Origin: Distichodus sexfasciatus
Taxonomy: Eukaryota; Chordata; Actinopteri; Characiformes; Distichodontidae
DNA length: 64,000 bases
Direction of reading: 5' to 3'
Assembly: GCA_032718565.1 (NCBI GenBank)
Contig: JAVGVS010000470.1
Location: forward strand, 186,001-250,000
Shown: one piece after another, positions 55,040 through 64,000 of the stretch
Layout of the letters: each line of letters begins with the position of its first letter
Numbering within the stretch: the stretch's first letter is position 1
The notes under the pieces: model-generated
Databases searched by the model: none
Told to the model about the DNA's origin: nothing
The model's input: the letters and a program-made list of their open reading frames with translations, nothing else
Translations under genes and position numbers: made by a program

Positions 55040-55270
55040 GCTGGGTCACTTCAAATAAAGGGGTTGACGCAACAGAACGGCTAAACTTGACCACTTGGTA
55101 AAGCCAGCAGTAAGTGAGCCTCATTAAGGGAGAGACGAGGGAGAACCGCATATTCGTCTGAACAATCGCTTCTGCAGCACACAGTCGAACGCGCGGAAAC
55201 TCGCCGGCCGCTTTAACAGAAACCCCAGTGTTAAGAGCTCCACCCGACTGGAATACAGTACGAGTAAAAG
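55040..55270. promoter_or_regulatory. Candidate regulatory island
   Basis: CpG-bearing unique-looking block: gagcctcattaagggagaga (55,117), gaacaatcgcttctgcagca (55,159), gtcgaacgcgcggaaactcg (55,184) and ccggccgctttaacag. No paired splice sites. Confidence 0.22.
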
Positions 55271-55339
55271 TTATCAATAGTGAACATCGTTTTCGTATTT
55301 TGTGTTTAGAAAAAAGATCTCAGGAATAGGATGAATAAA

Positions 55340-56360
55340 ATGGGTGGGAGATGGATGGATGGATGGGTCTGAGAAAGAAGGGATAGATGGGTGGGGGGCT
55401 AGATGGATAGATGGATGGATGGATGGATGGGTCTGTGGAAGGACAGATGGATGGGTGGGTGGCTAGATGGATGGATGGATGGACGGATGGGTCTGTGGAA
55501 GGACAGATGGATGGGTGGGTGGCTAGATGGATAAATGGATGGACGGATGGGTCTGAGAAAGAAGAGATAGATGGGTGGGGGGCTAGATGGATGGATGGAT
55601 GGATGGATGGATGAATGGATGGATGGATGGATGGTCTGTGGAAGGACAGATGGATGGGTGGGGGGCTAGATGGACAGATGGATGGATGGAAGAATGGATG
55701 GATGGATGGGTCTGTGGAAGGACAGATGGATGGGTAGATGGATGGATGGATGGATGGATGGACGGGTGGGTCTGTGGAAGGACAGATGGATGGGTAGATG
55801 GATGGATGGATGGACGGGTGGGTCTGTGGAAGGACAGATGGGTGGGGGGCTAGATGGATAGATGGATGGATGGATGGATGGAAGAATGGATGGAAGAATG
55901 GATGGATGGATGGGTCTGTGGAAGGACAGATGGATGGGTGGATGGATGGATGGATGGATGGATGGACGGGTGGGTCTGTGGAAGGACAGATGGATGGGAG
56001 GATGGCTAGACAGATAGATGGATGGACGGATGGGTCTGAGAAAGAAGAGATAGATGGGTGGGGGCTAGACAGATGGAAGGATGGACAGATGTACCAGAAC
56101 ATGATTAATTGTTATGTGAATAGGATTAAAAGAAGAGTGGACAGATGAATGGATTGAAGGATGGATTGGTGGATGGGTGGATGCATGGATAGATGGTGGG
56201 TGCACTGGTGTATGGAAGGACAGGTGAGTGTGGGTGGGATTATGGAACATTTAAAGAATGTAGTGGGTAGGTGGATGTACGGATTGGTAGGTGGATGGGG
56301 AAGAATTGGTGGATGGAGAGATGGGTGGATGGATTGATGAGTGGCTGGGTGAGTGACATT
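55340..56360. repeat. (GATG)n array with 60-bp higher-order units
   Basis: A marker, gggtctgtggaaggacagat (or variant ggtctgagaaagaagagat), interrupts GATG units about eleven times, with gtctg at 55,367, 55,431, 55,491, 55,551, 55,634, 55,710, 55,770, 55,822, 55,914, 55,974 and 56,034. Spacing is most often exactly 60 bp; the others mostly differ by multiples of 4 bp. The variant marker caps both ends of the ordered part. Because 60 is a multiple of three, a long minus-strand frame (HPSIHPS type) stays open; it is not a gene. From 56,100 the array decays. Confidence 0.93.
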
Positions 56361-56930
56361 AGATTGCAATTCTTATGTGGAATTTAGCAGAAATGTTCTA
56401 GACGTATTTTAAAAAAACACATTTAACGCTGACAGCTCTGTCCACGTTTTTAGAACCGATACAAATATCTGAATCCCAACCAATTTGAATCCCAACCAAT
56501 TTGAATTCCGACGGCGTTACATAACCACGGGTCTGATGGATGGATCAGCAGGAAACGAATAAAAAAACGACAATGGCAGGTTGACCCGCTCCAACACCGC
56601 CAGCAGTCTCCATAGAAACAGGATGAAACCGTGGCCACTACTACTACTTCTTCTCCTCCGATTACTGAAGCACAAAAGAGCCACTCAAAATCAGAGTTTT
56701 TCATGCCGTCTCTGAACAACTTCCACCACCTTTGTGCACTCTAGTGCCTTCATAATGCACTCCAGTTCGAGTAAAAATATATCTGGATGAATTTAAACTG
56801 ACTAGGTAATTGAGATTGAACAATATCGTCCTTTTCATGTTTCATTTTTAGAATAAAGATCTCAATAGAGTAAATGTGAGAACAGCTATTAGTTCATTCA
56901 GTTGATAAATGAATCATAAGAATAGGGCCA
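56361..56930. other. Unassigned sequence with an X-box-like site
   Basis: GTCTCCATAGAAAC at 56,606-56,619 fits the RFX X-box pattern. The rest is unassigned. Confidence 0.4.
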
Positions 56931-57215
56931 GAAGAAGGGAATTAATGGATGTATGGATGGATGGGTGGATGGATAAGTGTGTGAGTGAAAGGATGGATGA
57001 AAGGGTGACTTAAGTGGATGGATGGATGGATGGATAGATGGGTGGGTAAGTGGAAGGATAGAAGATGGCTGGAAAGACGAATGGAAAGACAGGTGAATAA
57101 ATGGGTGTGTAGATGGATGGATGGATGGATGGATGGATCTGTGGAAGGACAGAAATAAGGGTGGAGGAACGAGTGGGTGAATGGGTAGATGGAGCAGTGA
57201 ATGGATGGTGAATGT
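56931..57215. repeat. Decayed (GATG)n array
   Basis: GATG/GGAT units with many changes. It contains one ctgtggaaggacag marker like those of the 55.3-56.1 kb array, so it is a detached, decayed part of it. Confidence 0.8.
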
Positions 57216-58400
57216 CACATCTTTCTCACAAACTGGTTATTTGTCAATTTTATTTGCTTCATGTTAAGTTCATGTGCTCCCTAGAGACTGGCAGAAATAA
57301 TAACTGGATTTTTTACATTTTTATGCCACGCTTTGCAAACTCAATGACACTTTACTGTCCATTAACAGCAAACTGCATTAATCTGCAAACAAACACAGAA
57401 ACAGAAAAATAATCATGCAATCGGGCAGTTACATAATATACATACATCATAACATATATCTACAATCAACAACTGCCTGGATTCTAATATTACAGCTCAT
57501 TCTCATGCACTAAAGAACGTCAAGTGTCACAATTGGCAAAATGCTTAACAATCACGCATGTACATTTATAAAGCTTTCAGATCTCAATATTTACATTTGA
57601 AGTGGAAAAGCAATTTTCTGCATTTGAGAGATATATTGATTTGGAACCCTAAACTGGACATCAAGTACCACCTGATGGATAGATGAATGAGTGGATGGAT
57701 AGATAGATGGGTGAAAGTCTATAGAAGGACTGATGGGAGGGTGTCTCTTAATTCTTAAAAAATCTTAACTAAATAATTAAACAAAATCTTCAACTTCTAA
57801 CTTTAAATACGATATGAAGATCTTTCTAGACCTTTCAAATTTGCTGCTCCTTTTTTTGTGTCAGAAAATCAAATCCTTCAACATACTGCAGAGATTTTCT
57901 CTCACTTAACAAGTTGTCACCTTGGGAACTATCAAGACTTTCCAGCTTACACCTTTCCTCTGAGGCAGATTTAAGCTGGTGGTCCAGAAACGATTTCAGT
58001 GCCTTTTACACCCAGAATTCACTTTTGCCCAGAGAACTTTTTTACTGGTAAAGTGCACATTCACCTACAATCTTCTCAAAAGTGTCAGCCAACTTATGCT
58101 TCAAAGCCACAGAAAAAAGCAAGTTTTGCAAAATTGAAATTTGGCCAGTTAGCATTAACGGCGTACCAAAAGAAAACCCTTTGCTATTACATTTTTTACA
58201 TACAATACTTTCTTTAGGCAAACCACACAAATCTAAATTTAACGTGTTTAAGGTGTGGTGGGCAAAATAACCATCACTTTGTAGCAAATTCTGAATGCAA
58301 CAGCGAAAGGGTGATTGGGCAAAAGGATACTTTTAGAAGAATAATTTGTGTTGTGGACAATTAGTGAGCAAAAAGGAGACGAGGTTGAGTAAAAGAGGGG
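57216..58400. other. Unassigned sequence, probably intron
   Basis: A short GATG run at about 57,673-57,712. By position this lies downstream (on minus) of the exon at 58,410-58,457. No further exon in the required phase could be picked with confidence. Confidence 0.45.
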
Positions 58401-58409
58401 ATTGTGTAC

Positions 58410-58457
58410 CTGAATAAATCTCTCTGCTCTTCAGCTTCATCAGCCACCTCTTCAGAC
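58410..58457 (-). CDS. Putative internal exon 3 of an unrecognised gene
   Basis: On minus, a strong acceptor (cttgttttctttgctgcag) precedes a 48-nt segment ending at TTCAG|gtacac. The exon keeps frame (2 nt + 15 codons + 1 nt) and reads LKRWLMKLKSREIYS. The leading GT completes a glycine codon begun by the last G of the exon at 59,340-59,394. Another frame (SEEVADEAEEQRDLF) is also open, but it cannot be joined to the upstream exon without a stop. The product is not recognised; it is rich in K/R with W and Y, so it is unlike simple-repeat translations. The next exon should start with 2 nt of a codon. Confidence 0.55.
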
Positions 58458-59094
58458 CTGCAGCAAAGAAAACAAGTGTAGTTGCAGTAGCTTGTAACGG
58501 CTGAGCTTCAACAACTTAACTACGATTCAGTGTTAATATTTTAAGTTTGGCCTAAAGGTTTGTGTTTTCCATTATTGATTTTTCAGACCTTCATCAACAG
58601 TTTATTACAGATTTATTTTTCAACTAAAAAGTAGAGTTCAATTTTGACATTGTCTTGAAGAAAGATCAAGTCTTTACTTTAGCCTTAAGTTTTGTTTATC
58701 ATTGTTTTGTTAGCTTTTGTCCATTTCTTAACTTAAGTTAAGCTATTAAGTATATATTAAGTTATTAAGTATATATTGAGATTGTGATAGTTTTACAAAT
58801 TACATATCCACTACCAAAATGTTATGACAAGATGAATTTCTGACTTTTTTCTGAAGTCAGCATGGAGTAGCAGCCAATATTCTCGGTTATAATCCAGTCA
58901 TTTAACCAGTATTTTCTGCTCCGCATCATTTCAGCAGCATTCTGAGAGTCTCTTTTGCTCATAAAGACTGAGCAAATGTATTCCAGAGTCTTCTTTGAGT
59001 GGCATTTTGGGAGCAGCAGTAAGTTCCACTCCTTTTTTCGAACTGATTGTGTCTGTGTGTCTGTGTGTCTGTGTGTGTGTGTGTGTGTGTGTGG

Positions 59095-60290
59095 CAAGTT
59101 GTCTAACCCTTCATGTAACTTAATGTCCTCATGATATTCTCTTAAAGCATGTTTCTGTCTGTGTCAAATAGTGCAAGTGTGTAAGTTCTCTGATGCTTGT
59201 GGAAACCAATGTCCCCAGTATATTAGGAAGTCCCCATAAGCCATGTTTGTGTCCTTGTCTCCACTATGACCCAGTGTTAGAAAAAGTGTTTACATTCTCA
59301 AATAGTGCAAATGTGTGTGTGACAAGCAGCTGTGTTTACCTGTGTTGCTGTCAGGTATGATACAGCAATGCTTCTGCAGTATGCTCGGCAACACCTGAGG
59401 AAGAGATGAAAAAGAAGGATTAAAGAGAGTGTAGAGCAGCTCTTAAGCGTGAATACTCTCGAAACTTGATTTTAATCCATTCATGCTCAGCATTCATTTG
59501 AACTGATAACCATAAATGGGTTTTAACAAAGTGGCTCAACAATCATGTATGAAAAAAAATCATACATTTCACAAGATTTATTGTGAAGAAAAGGGACACT
59601 TGTTTGGTACTTGTGTTAATAAAATGTCTACACAAAGTGTATGATATGTGGCAAGTAACAAAATGCCCTTGCAATACTATAAACACTTAGTTACAAAAAT
59701 CCCTATAAAATGTGTGCTTTTCTGACACTAAAAGTCCCCACTATATTAAAACAATATATTTGATTATATTTGAAAATATTCAAATAGTGCAAGTGTGTGC
59801 GTGGTGTCATGTTTTATAACTCTTGAGGTAACCAAATGTCACCAGTATATTTGAAAGTCCCCATAAGGTATGTTTGTGAGTGTGTCCTCACTAAGTCTAA
59901 ATGCTTGAAGAGGTGTTTAAATTCCCAAATAGTTTGTGCGTGTGGCAAGATTTCCTTGAGGTAACCAAAAATTTCCAGCATATTAAAAAGTCCCCATAAA
60001 GATTGTTTGAGTCTTTGTTAGAAAAAGTGTTTTTCTCACTGAAATCTCCAAATAGTGCAAGTGTGAGCGTGGGTGGCAAGTTTTCTAACCCTTCAGGTTA
60101 GGCGTGAGGTAACTTAATGTCCTGACTATATTAGAAAGTATATATATATACATACACAAGTATACCTCAGTATATTTGTGTCCCCACACTACCTCAGTAT
60201 ATTTGTCTGAATGTTTGAAAAAGTGTTTAAACCCCCAACTATTGCAATGTGAGTGTGAAACACTAAGGTCACTGTCGGCATGACTAATTA
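59095..60290. repeat. Degenerate ~135-bp tandem array on both sides of an exon
   Basis: Marker words recur on both sides of the exon at 59,340-59,394. caaatagtgcaagtgtg-type words are at 59,166, 59,300, 59,782, 59,925 and 60,050, and a tattaggaagtccccataag-type word at about 59,220, 59,847 and 59,980. Neighbouring copies are about 125-143 bp apart. The GTCCCCA boxes link it to the GT-flanked module family. A gap in the markers occurs around 59,395-59,600. Confidence 0.6.
59340..59394 (-). CDS. Putative internal exon 2 of an unrecognised gene
   Basis: On minus, acceptor catctcttcctcag is followed by 55 nt (18 codons plus one G) and a good donor, ACAG|gtaaac. It reads VLPSILQKHCCIIPDSNT. Only this frame joins both to the upstream segment at 60,548-60,618 (which ends on a complete codon) and to the downstream segment at 58,410-58,457 (which supplies the last two bases of a glycine codon). 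Of the other two frames, one contains a stop and the other runs into a stop in the next exon. Two adjacent cysteines and the lack of low complexity support coding. No family was recognised. Confidence 0.6.
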
Positions 60291-60547
60291 GCCGTTTGGC
60301 CTGAACTGACCAAATGTACCAATGATAGGATAAAAGATGGCCTATGCTGGCGAGTGTGTGTGTGTGTGTTTACCTGGCAATTTCCCTTGCAAAAATGTTT
60401 TGCGTTTCGCTCACAAGAAGATGCTCTGAGATTCTCTCATTCCCCAATAAAAGTGCAAAACGTTGCACTGCCTCGAAATGAGCTGAAATTAGGGAGGATG
60501 AGTTTTCCTCTCTAACGTGCTCACACACACACACATTCTTATCTCAC

Positions 60548-60618
60548 CCGCAGCTTGTGAAATGCAGTCCCCGAGGACATAATGCTGGACAGTTTGCTTT
60601 TCTGCGCTCTACCGGCCA
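60548..60618 (-). CDS. Putative exon 1 (first seen) of an unrecognised gene
   Basis: On minus, a strong acceptor (gcagctcattttttccag) precedes a 71-nt segment with donor CTGCGG|gtgaga. It has 2 nt completing a prior codon, then 23 codons including SKLSSIMSSGTAFHKLR, ending in phase 0, which fits the exon at 59,340-59,394. The segment is CpG-bearing in AT-rich flanks. An in-frame ATG (the M of IMSSG) could be a start, but the good acceptor argues for an internal exon. A second frame is open here but leads to a stop two exons later. The gene continues to higher coordinates if the acceptor is real. Confidence 0.55.
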
Positions 60619-60639
60619 CTGGAAAAAATGAGCTGCTTA

Positions 60640-60865
60640 AGTTTAAAAAGTTAACTTTTAATCACTAGAGGCTGAGCGACGCATTGTTTTTCCGATATTA
60701 TCGCCCGATATCGCCCAACTGCAGAACAAATGGTGTCAGCGTTTACAACGTCCGATAAAACTTTTAAAGTGTGGTGCCATGTATCAAAGCACCACTAGGT
60801 TGTGGCAGAAGTGACTAAAAGTGATGATGTAAAATTAGCAGATTTTTAGTATAAGTTGGTGAAAG
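60640..60865. other. Unassigned sequence, probably intron
   Basis: Near 60,695-60,720 the text (ccgatattatcgcccgatat) looks like decayed fish hAT-type sequence. Confidence 0.4.
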
Positions 60866-61454
60866 AGAGAGAAAGAGACAGAAGGTATTGGATGAGATAG
60901 GAGAGGGAGTGAGAGAAATTATAGGATGAGAGAAAAAGGAAGAAGGGAGGGTTGATATGGGAAAATGTGAGCGAAAGGCAAAAAGTAAAAAGAATGGGAA
61001 TTGAGAAAGAGAATGAATAGGAAAAAAAGAGGAGAGTATAAGAAGAGAAACAGAAGAGTGAGAGAAAAAGAGAGAAGGTATGGGATTAGAAAGAGAAAGA
61101 GAGATCGAAGGAGATAGAGAGAGAGAAAGATCGAAGGAGAGAGAGAGAGAGTGAGAGGGTCAAATAAAAAAGAAGAGAAAGAGACTAAGTGAGAGGGAGG
61201 AGATGGAGGGTTAGAGATATAAGGACAGAAATGGAGAGCAACAAATGAAGGAAATACCGAAGTGTTGTTTAAAACGAGGAAAGAGAAAGAATGGTAAGGA
61301 AAAGAGAGGGAGAGCGAACAGAAGGACAGAGTGAGCGTGAGAGAGGTAGAGACAGACAACAAAGAGCAATTTCACGCAAGAGCAGCCACAAAACTCTGTA
61401 CCTGTACACACTGGGCCACGGCACAACACAAACACATACACACACACACACAGA

Positions 61455-61497
<43 letters not shown>

Positions 61498-61779
61498 AAA
61501 TAGGAACATATAGATGAGAGAGAGAGAGCGAGAGAGAGAGTGTGTGGTGGGGAGAATAGTATCAGAGGAGTGAAAGAGGGAGAGAGAAAGAAAAAGAGGA
61601 GTGAATGGAAATGAGGAGAAAGAGAGAAGGAAAAGGAAGAGAGAGATAGTGGGAGGAGGGAGTAGTATAGGAAGAGTGAGGGAGGGAGAGAAAAAGAAAG
61701 AGAGGGGGGGTAAAAGAAAAGAAAAGAAGAGAAAGAGACTAAGTAAGAAAGAAAAATGAGAGGGAGGAGATGGAGGCTG

Positions 61780-61828
<49 letters not shown>

Positions 61829-61862
61829 AAAGTGGTTGTGAAAGAGGAGAAGAGAGGTCTGT
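60866..61862. repeat. 1-kb polypurine (GA-rich) block
   Basis: Almost pure G+A on plus with (GA)n cores at about 61,456-61,494 and 61,783-61,825. A CA run (61,426-61,452) and a short unique stretch (61,355-61,425) interrupt it. Words such as gaaagagactaagtgagagg (61,178) and gaaagagactaagtaagaaa (61,732) recur about 554 bp apart, so part of the block may be duplicated. Open frames on both strands follow from composition. Confidence 0.92.
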
Positions 61863-61984
61863 GTCTCTCTGTGTCCACAATCAACATAGTGAGAAGATCA
61901 AGTCCCACAGGACGACAAGTGAGTGTGTAGAACCCACTGCCCAAGTTGGTGTTTTGCACACACACACACACACACACACACACA

Positions 61985-62248
61985 GTCTTGTATTACTATC
62001 TTTTTTCCATAGACTCCCATAATGACTAGATGTATATAATTTTACACCTACACCTAATCCTAACCTTAACCTCAGTGACCAAAAGCACATCTTTTACCTC
62101 TTTTAGTTTCTCAAATAAAACAAGCACATTTTCTATAAAGTCATTTCTCCTCATGGGGACCTCTCAAATGTCCCCACAAAACCCCAAAAAACAGATAAAA
62201 GTGGTTTTAGGGGACAAAAAGTCCCCACAATGTGATTAATACATGGAC
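61985..62248 (-). repeat. GT/CA-flanked GTGGGGAC/TTAGGG module (minus)
   Basis: Reverse complement of the module at 49,631-49,892, flanked by (CA)n on the left (61,956-61,983) and CA-rich sequence on the right. Shared words: gtcttgtattactatc, catagactcccataatgact, cctacacctaatcctaacct, taacctcagtgaccaaaagc, ctcttttagtttctcaaata, cctctcaaatgtccccacaa and tccccacaatgtgattaata. It carries a 17-bp internal segment (ctataaagtcatttctc) that the 49.6-kb copy lacks. Confidence 0.75.
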
Positions 62249-62269
62249 ACAAACACACACACACATCAC

Positions 62270-62500
62270 AACACACAGTAGCAAACGTCAGGGTCAAGGG
62301 CCCGGCAAATTAAACATTCTAGAGCCTCAGGCCAAATATCGAGGTGAAGAACAAAAAAAACAAGAGAAAAGGAAAGAAGAGAAGAAACAGAAGATGTTTG
62401 CATGATTAATGGCCGGTAATGGCAGGATGTGTGAGGAAAACAAGTGCAGATGAGGATCTGGTGATAAAAAAATGAAATAAGTGTAAAAAAACGGAATTGA
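62270..62500. promoter_or_regulatory. Candidate regulatory island
   Basis: Unique-looking text such as gtcagggtcaagggcccggc (62,288), gcaaattaaacattc and gcatgattaatggccggtaa (62,400), with homeodomain-like ATTAA/TAATGG words. No usable donor was found for the open minus-strand frame. Confidence 0.25.
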
Positions 62501-63440
62501 AGAAAAGCCCCGAAACAACTTATATTCAAATCAGGAGACGACAGGAGCTAACCTTCTAAAAAAGAAGATGATAAACAAATAAAATGCAACAGAATAATCA
62601 TAATCTTGCCATCGGTCCAGTTCCTATTTCAAAAGAAATTATAGTGTAAATTAAATGTGCATGATAAAGACAAAGAAATGTAAAAAAAATAAATAAATAA
62701 AACTGAAAAGGCACAAAATGCAAATATATATATATTTATCCATAATTCATATTTTTTGAAAAAAAACCCCCAACCATTTATAACATTTTTTTTTCATTCC
62801 TCATATTTTAAACAATAAGTAAATATATATTACTAATTGTCCATAATCTAATTTATAGAATAGAATAGTGAACATTTTTTACTATAAATTACAGGATAAT
62901 TTCCTTAAAAAAACACATTTTTACATTTTTTACAGTACATTCTATGACATTTACTGTAAACTTGTATGAATGCAATAAAAGCCTAGAAAATATTTAATAA
63001 ATTTATAAACTTTAAAATGCCAAAAATATATAGCACAAGTTGTGGTTTCTTTTTTTTATTTTTATTTAACCATTTATTCTTGTTGGGGGTTTTTTTCTAC
63101 ACTTATTGCAAATCAGATGTTACAGGGAAATTATTTACATTTTATTACAAAAAACATGATTAATTAAAATAAAACAAATGTAGAAATAAATTTTAAAAAA
63201 CTTTAAATATTGTTACAGCATATTTTTTGTCTCAACCTTAATAATAATAATAATAATAATGCACAGTTATTATAATTATTATACTATTTTAAATATGTTT
63301 TTAGGATTTTTCTATAACTTTCTATAATATATATAACTAGCTAGCTGGTAATGTTGTTAGCCCAAAAGATATTTTCTGTTTCCACTATCGGAAAAACAAA
63401 CCAATCAGAACCAATTCTTGCTAAATTGGAGCCTAGAGAC
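62501..63440. other. AT-rich unassigned sequence with microsatellites
   Basis: Short AT run at about 62,725-62,740 and (AAT)n at 63,239-63,261. Otherwise strongly AT-rich with no recognised element. Confidence 0.55.
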
Positions 63441-63660
63441 ATCTCAAATGCAACCGCTGCTACAGGCCGGGCGCTAACTACTCTTCGCACGGTTAACGCT
63501 AACACCTCACCGCTAATTACCCAGAAGCCACCATGGAGGGCCTAAATCACAGCAGTCGAAAGCGTTTTTGACTCGAGCCGTTTCCCTGCCAAAAAAGCGA
63601 AGTTAAAGGCGGATTAGAGAAGTAAACGAAATTGTGCGGCGATAGCGGCGGCCTGCTAAT
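63441..63660. promoter_or_regulatory. CpG-bearing candidate regulatory island
   Basis: Contains cgctaattacccagaagcc (63,511), cgaaagcgtttttgactcga (63,558), aaaggcggattagagaagta (63,605) and gcggcgatagcggcggcctg (63,637), with GGATTA and GTAAACG words. A perfect Kozak context gccaccATGG at 63,527 opens only 12 codons. Enhancer-like, by texture only. Confidence 0.27.
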
Positions 63661-64000
63661 GAAAAGCGTGATAGAGTGAGAGAGAGGGAGAGAGAGAGAA
63701 CTGGAGGTCTTCTAAATGAAATTAGCAGAAGGTGTCTAAAACACACACACACACTTACATAACTGTTCACAGTGTCTCTGTTCAGATGTACAGACATGGA
63801 CACAATAACGCTGTAAAACACAAATACAGTGAAACACGTCTGAACTAACATACAACACTTTTAATATTAAATATATATTAAATATATTGTGTTTGTAAAT
63901 ATTTATAACAACTTATTAAAAATAATGCATCAACGTGCATTAATAATAACTTCCTGATAAAAGGTGTTCAAATGTATTTCAGTGCATTATTGAATATGAT
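63661..64000. other. Unassigned sequence with GA and CA runs
   Basis: GA run at 63,676-63,700, CA run at 63,740-63,752, AT-rich to the window end. Confidence 0.5.

Noticed and set aside
55320..56102. 260-codon minus-strand frame of HPSIHPS repeats
   Set aside because: Results from a GATG array with a 60-bp period divisible by three.
63527..63565. ATG in a perfect Kozak context
   Set aside because: Opens only 12 codons before a stop, with no donor in between.
785..63752. CRISPR-like direct repeats
   Set aside because: Repeats in this window are microsatellites, minisatellites or transposons; no regular unique spacers, and the DNA is vertebrate.

Overview
This is vertebrate nuclear DNA, almost certainly from a ray-finned (teleost) fish. 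The evidence is the repeat content. There are three tRNA-derived SINE families of teleost type, non-autonomous hAT elements of a type common in fish, and dense (CA)n/(GT)n and (TC)n/(GA)n tracts. Background is AT-rich, with no bacterial-type gene packing, operons or ribosome binding sites. Family names rest on recognising sequence patterns; no database was searched.

Most of the window is intronic or intergenic. No intact single-exon protein gene is present, and the longest open frames lie in simple-sequence DNA (TC/GA tracts, GATG, CA and a 24-bp minisatellite), where openness is a by-product of period. The best coding signal is on the minus strand at 60,618-58,410. Three short segments (71, 55 and 48 nt) each have a good splice acceptor and a GT donor, and they join in a single open phase. 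I take them as consecutive exons of an unrecognised minus-strand gene whose introns fill at least the right end. Weaker plus-strand exon or promoter-like islands lie near 24.5, 34.2 and 19.4 kb.

Layout. 0-13 kb: a 269-bp fold-back MITE (321-589), SINEs, a hAT element with 8-bp target duplications (5478-6264) nested in an older repeat, pyrimidine tracts, a LINE-like 3' end and a hAT-like end. 13-23 kb: mostly single-copy DNA with SINEs, several CpG-bearing islands and degenerate arrays. 23-31 kb: a 141-bp palindrome, a ~390-bp tandem array with an inverted copy 2 kb away, two pyrimidine blocks and a 24-bp minisatellite. 31-49 kb: SINEs (one with a clean 12-bp target duplication), degenerate arrays, a second hAT copy with 8-bp duplications, and islands of homeodomain-like motifs (notably 42.2-42.6 kb). 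49-57 kb: GT-flanked modules, CTGAT and TTAGG arrays, a polypurine block and a 60-bp higher-order GATG array. 57-64 kb: the exons, a ~135-bp array on both sides of one exon, a 1-kb polypurine block, another GT-flanked module and AT-rich sequence.

The most unusual pattern is a dispersed family of ~260-280-bp modules. They carry GTGGGGAC/GTCCCCAC boxes and a TTAGGG-like core, have imperfect inverted ends, and sit between GT/CA microsatellites (49.6, 49.9, 62.0, 35.3 kb). Degenerate relatives may account for much of 23.0-24.2, 35.6-37.1 and 59.1-60.3 kb.
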